Source: Oscillospiraceae bacterium
Lineage (GTDB): Bacteria > Bacillota > Clostridia > Oscillospirales > Ruminococcaceae
Reading direction: 5' to 3'
NCBI GenBank assembly: GCA_017472735.1
Contig: JAFUOD010000006.1
Location: forward strand, 112,553 to 176,552
DNA length: 64,000 nt
The notes under the pieces are model-generated. The model searched no databases. It was not told the DNA's origin and worked only from the letters and a program-made list of their open reading frames with translations. Below are positions 53,262-61,902 of the stretch, piece by piece. Position 1 is the stretch's first letter. Every line of letters begins with the position of its first letter. The position numbers and the translations under genes were made by a program.

Positions 53262-54153
53262 CTTTAAATATCTCGTTAAACAGGGCTTTAAAAGCCTTTG
53301 GTTCAACCGAGTAAATGCGTTTGCCTCGCTTTGCATTGTAACTGTATCGCTGCTTATGGTGGGCGTTTCAATGCTTTTAAGCATTAACATAACCAAAATG
53401 ATAGGCTCGATAGAATCGAGAAACGAGGTTATTGTTATGATAACCGACGGCACACCCGACAACAATGTTACCCTTTTGGGTCAGCAGCTTAACGAAAACG
53501 AAAATATTTTCGAGGTCAATTTCTATTCAAAAGAGGATGCATGGCTTGATATGCAGACCGAAATGACCGAAGAAGAAAAATCCCTCTTCCAGTTTATCGA
53601 TGAAAACCCTTTGCCTGACGCTTACAGAGTTCGTGTAAGCGACATTTCGGAGCTTGATAAAACTGTTGCCGAAATTTCGGCGCTTAATTCGGTTGACCTT
53701 GTTAAAGCCCCCAACGACTTTGCAAGCGTTTTAACCTCGATAAGAAATGTGAGCGCAATTTTGTTCTCGGCTGTAACCTTGGCACTCATTATCGTTTGCT
53801 TTGTTATCATCTCAAACACCACACGCACCAGCGTTTATGCCCGCCGCAAAGAGATCAACATTATGCGATATGTGGGCGCAACCAAGGCTTTTGTCGAGAT
53901 TCCCTTCTTTGTCGAGGGCATGGTTATCGGCATTTTGTCCTCGGCCATTGCATTTGGCTTGACATGGCTCACTTATACCGAGGTTTATAAAATGCTCTCC
54001 GCCGACTTCCAAACATGGAGCATCTTTGGCATTTCGGGAATAATCTCGTGGAATGATATTGCACTTTACACAGGCATTGCTTATCTGGTATGCGGTTCCT
54101 TGTTAAGTGCTGTCGGCTCGGTTTGGGCAACCAGAAAGCATTTGAATGTTTAG
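53248..54153 (+). CDS. ftsX: Cell division protein FtsX
   Basis: 301 residues, four membrane helices (about 23-45, 170-190, 219-245, 268-290). The outside loop between helices 1 and 2 is the FtsX extracellular domain; NTTRTSVYARRKEINIMRYVGATKAF is the conserved inner segment. RBS GGAGGCG. Confidence 0.94.
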   Translation: MRFNSFKYLVKQGFKSLWFNRVNAFASLCIVTVSLLMVGVSMLLSINITKMIGSIESRNEVIVMITDGTPDNNVTLLGQQLNENENIFEVNFYSKEDAWLDMQTEMTEEEKSLFQFIDENPLPDAYRVRVSDISELDKTVAEISALNSVDLVKAPNDFASVLTSIRNVSAILFSAVTLALIIVCFVIISNTTRTSVYARRKEINIMRYVGATKAFVEIPFFVEGMVIGILSSAIAFGLTWLTYTEVYKMLSADFQTWSIFGISGIISWNDIALYTGIAYLVCGSLLSAVGSVWATRKHLNV

Positions 54154-54175
54154 TTTTTAAAGAAAGGATACCGCT

Positions 54176-55489
54176 TTGAAGCTTAGCATATTTACCAAAA
54201 AAGCAATAACCGTTTTAACGGTGCTTGCCATCGCTTTGTCACTTATAACGCTTCCGGGCGGTGTTTCAACCGTCTCGGTCGCTGATGAGCAAGCCGAGCT
54301 TGAAGCTCAGCTTAAAGAGCTTCAGGAAAGACAGGACGAGCTTGACGACCTGATTTACGAAACCAGAAAGGACATCTCGAAGGAGAAGGAGAATCAGGAA
54401 TATATTGAAGAGCAGATAGAAACCACTGAAGAATATATTCGCACGCTTGACGGACTTATTGAAGGCTATGAGGGCGATATTGAAACGCTTAACGGCATAA
54501 TTGCCGAGCGTGAGGTTGAAATTGCCGACACCAAGCTTTTAATTGCCGACCAGAAGGCAGAAATAGATGAAAACATCGAGCTTTATAAAAAGCGCCTTCG
54601 TGCTTTATATCTTTCGGGCAACGATTCGGTTGCATCTATCATCTTAGGCTCGACTGATTTCTTTGATATGTTAATGAAGATCGAGCTTGTAACGCGCGTT
54701 GCAAGATATAACAACTCGCTTATTGAAGACCTTGTTGCCATGAAGGAGACCTACGAGGCTACGCAGTTAGACCTCGAAAACAAGGTTGTTGACCTTGAAA
54801 ATAACAAGGCAGATGTTAATGCAAAAATCGCTGACGTTGAGCTTTTAAAGGCTGACTGGAACTCTCAGCTTGATGAGCTGGAGGCTTTGTATAAAGAATC
54901 AAGAGCCACCATTAAAGAGCTTGAGGAGGAAAAGGAAGCTTATGAAGAAAACAAGGAAGAAATAGAAAAAGAAGCCGAAAAGCTTGAAGAAGAGATCCAG
55001 GCAATTATCCGCGAAAAAGCCCGAAAGGAATATATGGGAGATCTGCCAAAGGGCACATTCCTGTGGCCCTGCCCCGGATACTATTACATCTCGTCGGGTT
55101 ACGGCAGCCGCTGGGGCAGACTTCACAAGGGCATTGATATTGCAGGCTCGGGCATTAAGGGCGAGGAGATCACCGCTGCAAACTCGGGCACTGTAATTAA
55201 AGTTGTAAACGACTGCAAGCATAACTATGGCAAGTCAAAATCATGCGGCTGCGGCAGCGGCTATGGCAGATATTGCATTGTCGATCACGGCGGCGGATAT
55301 ACGACCCTTTACGCTCACGCTACCGATATTATTGTTAAAGAGGGGCAGAGCGTAAGCACCGGCGATGTTTTGGGCTATGTCGGCTCGACCGGCTATTCAA
55401 CCGGCTATCACCTCCACTTTGAAATAAGAATTGACGGTACCGCCAAGGACCCCGAGGATGAGGATAAGTTCACTCTTATCAAAAAATAA
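54176..55489 (+). CDS. EnvC-like coiled-coil protein with M23 peptidase domain
   Basis: 437 residues, exported (signal peptide about 1-37). A long coiled coil (about 39-285) is followed by an M23/LytM domain with GSRWGRLHKGIDIAG, CIVDHGGGYTTLYAHA and GYHLHFEIR; the zinc ligands (HxxxD and HLH) are intact, so the domain could be active. Partner of FtsEX in cell-wall cleavage at division. TTG start with GAAAGGA 7 nt upstream. Between ftsX and the S41 gene. Confidence 0.9.
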   Translation: MKLSIFTKKAITVLTVLAIALSLITLPGGVSTVSVADEQAELEAQLKELQERQDELDDLIYETRKDISKEKENQEYIEEQIETTEEYIRTLDGLIEGYEGDIETLNGIIAEREVEIADTKLLIADQKAEIDENIELYKKRLRALYLSGNDSVASIILGSTDFFDMLMKIELVTRVARYNNSLIEDLVAMKETYEATQLDLENKVVDLENNKADVNAKIADVELLKADWNSQLDELEALYKESRATIKELEEEKEAYEENKEEIEKEAEKLEEEIQAIIREKARKEYMGDLPKGTFLWPCPGYYYISSGYGSRWGRLHKGIDIAGSGIKGEEITAANSGTVIKVVNDCKHNYGKSKSCGCGSGYGRYCIVDHGGGYTTLYAHATDIIVKEGQSVSTGDVLGYVGSTGYSTGYHLHFEIRIDGTAKDPEDEDKFTLIKK

Positions 55490-55510
55490 AGGCGAAAGGA
55501 AGTTAAGGCT

Positions 55511-56701
55511 TTGAACAAGAAGATATCGCTTGGGCTGTGCATTGCGCTTATGGCAATCGCAAGCGCCATAACCTTCATAATTTCAACAAGCTACTCTACC
55601 AGCCTTTATGACGAGCTTATATCTGACGTTCAGAAGCGCTCTGAGATGTATCAGAAGCTTGAACAGATAGATACTTATGTGCGAGCATATTACGGCGGCA
55701 CCATTGACGAGGACGTTTTGACCGAAGCCTTGGCTGAAGGGTATGTAAGCGTTATTGAAAGTGCAAACGCCGATTATTACAACAAGCCGGAGTATGAGAT
55801 TTATAAAGAGAATTTAAACGGCACACATCTTGGAATTGGCGTTTATACCGAGGAAATAGGCGGTTACCCTTGCATTACTCAGGTGCTTGCCGACAGTCCG
55901 GCGGCTCTTGCAGGCATGGCAGTGGGCGAAAGCATTGTTGAAATTAACGGCGAGGCTGTTTTGACCATGGGGTATGATAAAGCGGTTTCGATGTTAAGAA
56001 GCGAAGCAGGCACGCCTTTGACTGTTACTCTTCGCGCAGGCGGTGTTGACAGAACAGTTAACGTTACCACCTTGCAGATGACAATGGCGACCGTTAAAAC
56101 AAACACCTATGGTGATTTTGGTTATATTAAGATATATCAGTTCAACGATAAGACCTATCAGCAGTTTATAGCGGCATATTCAATGCTTACCACCAACGGA
56201 GTAAAAGGCTTTATCATTGACCTTAGAAACAATGACGGACTTTCGTTTGATCCCGCAACAAACCTTTTGTCGGCAATTTTGCCAAGTGATTCGGTGGTTG
56301 CGGTAACGGTTTCATCAAGCGGCGAGGAAACCGTTTTTGAAAGAGCGTCGGGAGAGCGCTCGCCAAAGGCACCTGTGTGCGTTTTAACAAATGCACAAAC
56401 CTCTGGCCCTGCCGAGCTGTTTGCGGCTGCCTTGCGTGACAACCTTGGCGCGTCGATCGTCGGAGCGACAACAAAAGGCTCATCCAGCTTGCTTGAAACC
56501 TTTGCGCTTTATGACGGCACTGCAATTGTTTTGCCCACAGCCCAGCTTAAGGCATCCAGCACATTGATTTCGGGCGGAGTAAAGCCCGATTTTGAGGTGG
56601 TTATCGAGGGCGACACAGACGAAGCTCTTGCCTTGCTTGATGATACAAACGATAGCTGTATTAAAAAAGCTATCGAGATCTTGGCCTCTTATGCACAATA
56701 A
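55511..56701 (+). CDS. S41/CtpA-like PDZ protein with altered catalytic residues
   Basis: 396 residues, N-terminal membrane segment (about 5-27), PDZ domain (YPCITQVLADSPAALAGMAV to GTPLTVTLRAGG) and a C-terminal S41 fold. The CtpA active-site block TASASE reads TSGPAE, so the nucleophile position is Gly; the general-base Lys of TFGKG reads TTKGS and the following Gln is Leu. Activity is doubtful. TTG start with GAAAGGAAG upstream. CtpB-like proteins near ftsEX occur in Bacillus. Confidence 0.85.
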   Translation: MNKKISLGLCIALMAIASAITFIISTSYSTSLYDELISDVQKRSEMYQKLEQIDTYVRAYYGGTIDEDVLTEALAEGYVSVIESANADYYNKPEYEIYKENLNGTHLGIGVYTEEIGGYPCITQVLADSPAALAGMAVGESIVEINGEAVLTMGYDKAVSMLRSEAGTPLTVTLRAGGVDRTVNVTTLQMTMATVKTNTYGDFGYIKIYQFNDKTYQQFIAAYSMLTTNGVKGFIIDLRNNDGLSFDPATNLLSAILPSDSVVAVTVSSSGEETVFERASGERSPKAPVCVLTNAQTSGPAELFAAALRDNLGASIVGATTKGSSSLLETFALYDGTAIVLPTAQLKASSTLISGGVKPDFEVVIEGDTDEALALLDDTNDSCIKKAIEILASYAQ

Positions 56702-56718
56702 CTTAATAAAAGTTTAAA

Positions 56719-56752
56719 AAGCACCGAGCTTAACCGCTTGGTGCTTAAATTA
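56719..56752 (+). terminator. Terminator of the ftsEX operon
   Basis: AAGCACC gagcttaaccgctt GGTGCTT then AAATTATT; the T run is weak. Confidence 0.6.
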
Positions 56753-56856
56753 TTGATTAAAACTAATATTAATCAAGATGAGGATATATCATTGACGGAC
56801 GCTTGCACTATGAATTAAAATATCAATATACACCTTATCAGAAAGGAAGCTGTATT

Positions 56857-57768
56857 ATGCTGAGAAAAACATTAATTTTTATCTTGATTGGAGTGATGGT
56901 TATGAGCCTTGGCGGTTGCGCTAAGAAAGTAACAGTTGTTGACGAAATTCCTGCAGAGCACTTAAAGGCTGCCGAGGAAGGCGGTACCGTTACACTTATT
57001 ACCTACCCCTCGAAGGACTACTTTGGTGATATGTCTGACATTACCAAGCAGGCATATATTTACTTACCCCCGAACTATGACGAAAACAAGCAGTACAATG
57101 TTGTATATCTTTTGCACGGCATTGGCGGCGACATTTGGGAATGGGGTATGACAGGCGAAAACTCGGACATTAAAAAGATCATGGATAACCTTATTGCCGA
57201 GGGAACGATCGACCCGTTTATTGTTGTTACCCCTAACGGCAGAGCAACCAAAAATTGCGGACCTGACGGCGACATGAATTCGTTCTATGTTTTCGGCAAG
57301 GAATTAAGATACAGCCTTATTCCTTATATCGATGCTAACTACGCTACATATGCCGAGGGTGCAGGCACCGACGAATATGACATAACCGCAGCACGCGACC
57401 ACCGTGCTTTGGGCGGCCTTTCAATGGGCAGCATGCAGACAATTAACATTGGTATGTGCGAATGTTTGGATATGTTCAGTTATTACGGCGCATTCTCCTC
57501 TTGCCCAACCACCAACAATTCTGACACCATCGCTAAGGCTTTGGAAGAGTTCCCTGATTACGATATCAAGTATTTCTATAACCTTTGCGGAACAGAGGAC
57601 GGCATTGCGATCAGCCATCATTCGGCAGCTGTTGACGGTCTTTGCGACAAGACCGACAAGCTTACCGACGGCAAAAACTTCATGTGGCACACACGCTCGG
57701 GCGGCCACGACTTTAACATCTGGCGCTTGGGCTTCTATAACTTCTCGCAGATCGTATTCACAAGATAA
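56857..57768 (+). CDS. Lipoprotein esterase (CE1/feruloyl-esterase-like alpha/beta hydrolase)
   Basis: 303 residues. Lipoprotein signal with lipobox LGGC (Cys24). Alpha/beta hydrolase: VVYLLHGIGGD oxyanion region, GGLSMGSMQT (GXSXG nucleophile) and SGGHDFNIW near the end for the His. Similar to acetyl/feruloyl esterases of plant-wall-degrading anaerobes. ATG at 56857 with AAAGGAAG upstream. Confidence 0.88.
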   Translation: MLRKTLIFILIGVMVMSLGGCAKKVTVVDEIPAEHLKAAEEGGTVTLITYPSKDYFGDMSDITKQAYIYLPPNYDENKQYNVVYLLHGIGGDIWEWGMTGENSDIKKIMDNLIAEGTIDPFIVVTPNGRATKNCGPDGDMNSFYVFGKELRYSLIPYIDANYATYAEGAGTDEYDITAARDHRALGGLSMGSMQTINIGMCECLDMFSYYGAFSSCPTTNNSDTIAKALEEFPDYDIKYFYNLCGTEDGIAISHHSAAVDGLCDKTDKLTDGKNFMWHTRSGGHDFNIWRLGFYNFSQIVFTR

Positions 57769-57777
57769 CAAAAAAAT

Positions 57778-57815
57778 AAGTGCAGCAGGTTTAAAGCTTG
57801 CTGCACTTTTTATTT
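57778..57815. terminator. Terminator between convergent lipoprotein genes
   Basis: AAGTGCAGCA ggtttaaagct TGCTGCACTTTTTATTT; serves both strands. Confidence 0.85.
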
Positions 57816-57821
57816 GCCAAA

Positions 57822-58355
57822 TTAATCTTCGGCACCTACAACGCCATCGCCCTCGGGGTCGATGCCAAGGTTTGCAAAGAACTCGTCAAGGTCGTCGATT
57901 ATTACCCAACCGTCTTCGGTAACAGGTTCGTCGTCGCTGCTGTCGTCCTCTTCTTCAATCTCAATGGCAGCATCATCGTCTTCCTCGGGCTCGTCTTCAG
58001 ATTCTGTAGCGGTCACTTCTTCCTTTTCCGGCTCGGGGGTTGTTGTGGTCACTTCTTCCTCGGGTTCGGGAGTGGTGGTAACCTCTTCAGTCTTTTCGGT
58101 CGTTGTTGTTTCAGATTCCTCGGTTTGTGTGGTTTCCGAGGTAGTAGTTTCAGCATCAGTCACTTCCTCGGGGGTCGTGGTAACCTCGGGTGTTGTGTCG
58201 GGTGTTGTCTGAGAGGTTTCGTCAGAGGTATCCTCGGTAACAACATTTTCATCTTTTGTGTTTTCGGGAGTGTTGTCGGGGGTATCGTCTTTTCCGCAAG
58301 CGGCAAAGGTAAGCAATACTGCCGCAGAGGCTAAAATCAATAACAGCTTTTTCAT
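57822..58355 (-). CDS. Acidic Thr/Glu-rich lipoprotein
   Basis: 177 residues. Signal with lipobox TFAAC (Cys20), then about 130 residues of low-complexity Thr, Glu, Asp, Pro, likely an extended and possibly glycosylated stalk, and a short ordered end (WVIIDDLDEFFANLGID). No family. RBS GAAAGGAG. The same TTTEAT-like composition occurs in the SH3 protein at 61903. Confidence 0.75.
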   Translation of the reverse strand: MKKLLLILASAAVLLTFAACGKDDTPDNTPENTKDENVVTEDTSDETSQTTPDTTPEVTTTPEEVTDAETTTSETTQTEESETTTTEKTEEVTTTPEPEEEVTTTTPEPEKEEVTATESEDEPEEDDDAAIEIEEEDDSSDDEPVTEDGWVIIDDLDEFFANLGIDPEGDGVVGAED

Positions 58356-58518
58356 ATGTAAACTCCTTTCAAGAACTATTTGTCGAACTGTGAAATTATT
58401 GTACTATATTTTTGTGCAAAATGCAAGAGCGTTCGCCGGGTTTTACGGTGTTTTGCTGTAAAACAAAAACATTTTGGGTGCCGCAATAATAAAACAACTT
58501 GGCATGTGGATTTATTGC

Positions 58519-58552
58519 AAAAACCCTCCGCAAAGAGTGCAGAGGGTTTAAG
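58519..58552 (-). terminator. Terminator of the HtrA gene
   Basis: AAACCCTC and GAGGGTTT with a 13-base loop; on the minus strand followed by TTTGCAA. Region 58356-58827 also holds hairpins GCAGAGCCAAAG/CTTTGGCTCTGC (58599-58631), GAGGGCTTAAGCCCTC (58636-58651) and TCCCCCTTA/TTAGGGGGA (58762-58795). No clear gene. Confidence 0.55.
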
Positions 58553-58827
58553 ACAAAAAGGAATAATCACAACATGAAATTATCAAAAGTGTGGGGGCGC
58601 AGAGCCAAAGCCGAAAGCTCTTTGGCTCTGCACATGAGGGCTTAAGCCCTCGAGAAAGGGAAAATATGAATCAAAAGATTGGCGTAGTTTCGGGAAAGAG
58701 GAGAAATTTCGCGTCGCATACCAATCTTGTTGATGGTTGACGGGGAATTTGCAAATGCAGGCTCCCCCTTAGCCTTGTACCCGTATTAGGGGGAAATCAC
58801 GCATAATAGGCGTGCGGATACTTAAGC

Positions 58828-60336
58828 TTATTCGTTGGTGGTTGCCTCGCCCAAGGTAAGGTCAACCTCCATGTTGGTGCCGTCACGGTAAACGGTAAGT
58901 GTGATCGTATCACCGGCAACGTATTGGTTTTTAATGGAGTTAAGCTCTTCCATGGTGGTTATAGATTCGCCCTGAATGCCGATGATAATGTCACCTGCCT
59001 TAATGCCGGCAACGTCGGCAGCGGATTCGGGGGTTACGAATCTAACATAAACGCCCTGAGGCAAGCGGTAATACATCGACATGATAGAGGTTATATCCTC
59101 GCCCGAAATGCCTATCATCGGTCTGCCGGTTACATAACCGTGCTTGATAAGGTCGTTTACAATAGGCAATGCCTCGTCGATGGGAATTGCAAAGCCCAAG
59201 CCTTCGCCATAGGTCGAGGCTACCTTTGCCGAGGTTATGCCGATAACCCTGCCGTAAGCGTCGATTAAAGGGCCGCCCGAGTTACCGCTGTTAATTGATG
59301 CGTTTGTTTGAATAAGAGTCATTTCGTTTTCGCCGATGGTTATGGTGCGGTTAAGACCCGAAATGATACCGCTTGTCATGGTGCCGTAAAGCTCGAAGCC
59401 CAAGGGGTTGCCGATAGCAACTGCAAGCTCGCCTATTCTTAAATTGGCCGAAACGCCGAATTCGCAGGCTGCAAGGCCTTCTGCCTCGACTTTTAATACG
59501 GCAATATCTGTCTGAGAGTCTGCGCCGATTATCTCGGCTTCATATTCGTTCATCTCGTGGTCAATGATAACTACCTTTTCAGCATCTTCAACAACGTGTG
59601 CGTTGGTAATGATATATCCGTCCGAGCTGATGATTATGCCTGTGCCCGTTGCGGTAGCTCTTGAAAGAGTGCAGGAAACACCTACTACCGAGGGAGCGAC
59701 TTTGTCATAAATATCGGGCAGACCCAAAGCGTCGGCGGGTGAAGCAAGCTGTTCAAGTGTGGGATATGTTCTGTCGGTGTTGATGTTTACGGGTGCAGAG
59801 TCGGGAGTATCCTCTTTGTCCTCCTCTGCCTCAGAAACAACGGGGTCGTTTACATCGGGAATGTCTACACCGGGGAGTTCTTCTTTATTATGAGGGTCTC
59901 GTTCGGGGCGGTCTTGCGAAATCTCTGTCTGTGCAGTGGGGTCAAAGCCTGTTACCGCAATAAATGCGCTTATCGAGCTTACAGCCACAACAAAAATGCC
60001 CAAAGCAAGCGCAATTAATGTTAACGCTATCTTTCCGCCCTTGCCCGATGATTTTTTTGTCTGATCGGGAGAGTATACATATTCGTTCGAATTTGTATAA
60101 TAAGGTGAAGAAGGGTTGTATCCGTCATATTGATAAGACGAAGCACCGTTTGATCTTGTTTCCTCAGCGGCAGGCTTTTCGTTGAGGCTTTGGGTCACAG
60201 GCTCTTCAGCCTTTACCTCCTCGGCAACAGGTGCTGCTTCTTCCTCTTTAACCTCTTCGTAGGTAACGTCGATAGGAGAATCGTTCTCGTTATCGCTTGT
60301 GTTATTCAAATTGTTAATATCGTTGAAATCTGACAT
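58828..60336 (-). CDS. HtrA/DegP-type serine protease with PDZ domain
   Basis: 502 residues. Acidic cytoplasmic N-terminus (1-90), one membrane helix (about 98-122), linker, trypsin-like domain with the triad His in TNAHVVE, Asp in QTDIAVL and Ser in GNSGGPL, then a PDZ domain (VRFVTPESAADVAGIKAGD). Surface quality-control protease. ATG at 60336 with GGAGG 5 nt upstream; the TTG before it lies in the ribosome site. Confidence 0.94.
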   Translation of the reverse strand: MSDFNDINNLNNTSDNENDSPIDVTYEEVKEEEAAPVAEEVKAEEPVTQSLNEKPAAEETRSNGASSYQYDGYNPSSPYYTNSNEYVYSPDQTKKSSGKGGKIALTLIALALGIFVVAVSSISAFIAVTGFDPTAQTEISQDRPERDPHNKEELPGVDIPDVNDPVVSEAEEDKEDTPDSAPVNINTDRTYPTLEQLASPADALGLPDIYDKVAPSVVGVSCTLSRATATGTGIIISSDGYIITNAHVVEDAEKVVIIDHEMNEYEAEIIGADSQTDIAVLKVEAEGLAACEFGVSANLRIGELAVAIGNPLGFELYGTMTSGIISGLNRTITIGENEMTLIQTNASINSGNSGGPLIDAYGRVIGITSAKVASTYGEGLGFAIPIDEALPIVNDLIKHGYVTGRPMIGISGEDITSIMSMYYRLPQGVYVRFVTPESAADVAGIKAGDIIIGIQGESITTMEELNSIKNQYVAGDTITLTVYRDGTNMEVDLTLGEATTNE

Positions 60337-60488
60337 AGCGTCCTCCAAACAATGAATATATGCTAAAAACCGTTTGTAATGTCACGGGGTTTTGTATTTA
60401 GTAAAATCTATTATAAGTTTCTGTGTGAAAACTGCATGAAAAAAAGCAGAATTTTTCGAGGTTTGGTGCGGTAAGTTTTGTGTTCGCC

Positions 60489-60517
60489 TTGCTAAAATAA
60501 CGCTTATGTGATATAAT
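60489..60517 (+). promoter_or_regulatory. Promoter of the AlgI-like operon
   Basis: TTGCTA (60489-60494), 17 bp, TATAAT (60512-60517), 52 bp before the start. Confidence 0.7.
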
Positions 60518-60569
60518 TGGCAAAAATAAAGCAAAAAATCATGTTTATATAGATGAAAGGGGCTAACTC

Positions 60570-61874
60570 ATGCTCTATTCCGACATTTTGTTTGTTTTTG
60601 CATTTTTGCCTGTAATGCTGGCTTTAATGTTCATACTTCGTGAGCCGTGGGAGAAGAATTTGGCGGCTGTTGTTGCCTCGCTTGTTTTTTTGTGCTGGGG
60701 CAGACAGTTATATTATGCGCTTATAATTTTGCTCGTATTCGCGGTTTATCTTGCAGGCAGACTGATAAAAAAGAACAACTCAAAAGGCGCTTACATTGCA
60801 GGCGCAGGCTCGGCATTGCTGTTTTCGCTGGTCTGCGTTTTAAGCCTTGCAAATGATCACTCGCTTGCAGGCTGGGTGTGTGCTGTTGGCTTTATGCTTT
60901 TTGCGGCAAGAGCTTTTGTTTATTTAAACGAGGTCAAAAACGGCGCTGACGCCGAAACCGACTTTTTAAGCCTTGCGGTTTATTTGATCTCGTATGAATT
61001 TATGCTTATTTCGCCTCTTGAGGGCTATACCTCTTTAAAAGAGGACATTAAGTCAAGAAAGCTCAGCCTTTCAAAGGTGGCGGCAGGACTTGAAGGATTT
61101 ATATTCGGCTTGGCAAGGGTGACTGTTTTGGGCTTTGCGTTTGAACGTGTGCGTCAGGCGGCATTGTTTGGCGAGACTATGCCCTGGATGAACAGCCTTA
61201 TCGGTGTTGCGGCTTCGGCAGTTGAAATTTATATTTTGTTTGCGGGCTTTTGCGAGATGTCACACGGGCTTGCGCTTATGGGCGGGATATCTTTGCCTAA
61301 CTGTGTTGTAAGCATCGGCTTAAAAAGCTCGGTAACAGCGCACGTTGTCGATTTTTACGAGGGCGGTGTAAGCCTTTTTAAAAAGAATTTTGCAGGCGGC
61401 AAAAATGCCGCTTGGGGACTGGTGCTGGCTTCGGTAATTGTGGGGCTGTGCTTTGGGGCAGGCTCGGGCGCTTGCGCTTTTTTGGGCATTTTGCTTTTAA
61501 TGATGATGCTTGAAAGCCTTAGCGAAACCAAAACCTTTGCCGACGGTATTATTGCGGTGATCGTTTTGCTGGCGGGTTACTTTGTTCTTGCAACCGCCTC
61601 GGCCGAGGGTGTGGGCAATTTCATCTCCTCGCTTAACAAAAACGCCTACGAGTTTGATATTTCTTACGCCTTATATTCAGAAATTATGCGCTCGGTCTTC
61701 TGGCTTGCTTTGGGCGCAATAAGCATTACGCCTGTTTATAAATGGATATATACCTTTATCCGAGAGAAAATGGCATCATCCGAAAAGGCTTATGCCGCTT
61801 TCAGATGCATGGGCGCTGTTGTTACCGTTTTGCTTTTGGTTTTATCGACCGTTGCAATGGTAAGCGCAATATAA
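60570..61874 (+). CDS. AlgI-like MBOAT-fold membrane protein lacking the catalytic histidine
   Basis: 434 residues, about ten membrane helices. The N-terminus MLYSDILFVFAFLPVML and ASLVFLCWGRQLYYALI match AlgI-type O-acyltransferases, as do LSLAVYLISYEF, GFIFGLARVTVLGFAFERV and VEIYILFAGFCEMSHGLALM. The core block FWRRWHISL is replaced by VVDFYEGGVSL, and the catalytic GLWHGA reads GLCFGA near residue 301. Acetyl transfer is therefore unlikely; a structural or channel role may remain. RBS GAAAGGGG. 28 bp before its partner gene. Confidence 0.65.
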   Translation: MLYSDILFVFAFLPVMLALMFILREPWEKNLAAVVASLVFLCWGRQLYYALIILLVFAVYLAGRLIKKNNSKGAYIAGAGSALLFSLVCVLSLANDHSLAGWVCAVGFMLFAARAFVYLNEVKNGADAETDFLSLAVYLISYEFMLISPLEGYTSLKEDIKSRKLSLSKVAAGLEGFIFGLARVTVLGFAFERVRQAALFGETMPWMNSLIGVAASAVEIYILFAGFCEMSHGLALMGGISLPNCVVSIGLKSSVTAHVVDFYEGGVSLFKKNFAGGKNAAWGLVLASVIVGLCFGAGSGACAFLGILLLMMMLESLSETKTFADGIIAVIVLLAGYFVLATASAEGVGNFISSLNKNAYEFDISYALYSEIMRSVFWLALGAISITPVYKWIYTFIREKMASSEKAYAAFRCMGAVVTVLLLVLSTVAMVSAI

Positions 61875-61902
61875 TTATTAATAATGAAAGGAGATGAGTG
61901 CC

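Noticed and set aside
57798-58334. Plus-strand frame rich in Phe, Gly and Ser over the acidic lipoprotein
   Set aside because: Antisense reading of the Thr/Glu repeats; the minus frame has a signal peptide and ribosome site.
58666-58740. 24-residue frame starting MNQKIGVVSGKR with AAAGGG upstream
   Set aside because: Too short, no homologue recognised, and the stretch is full of hairpins.
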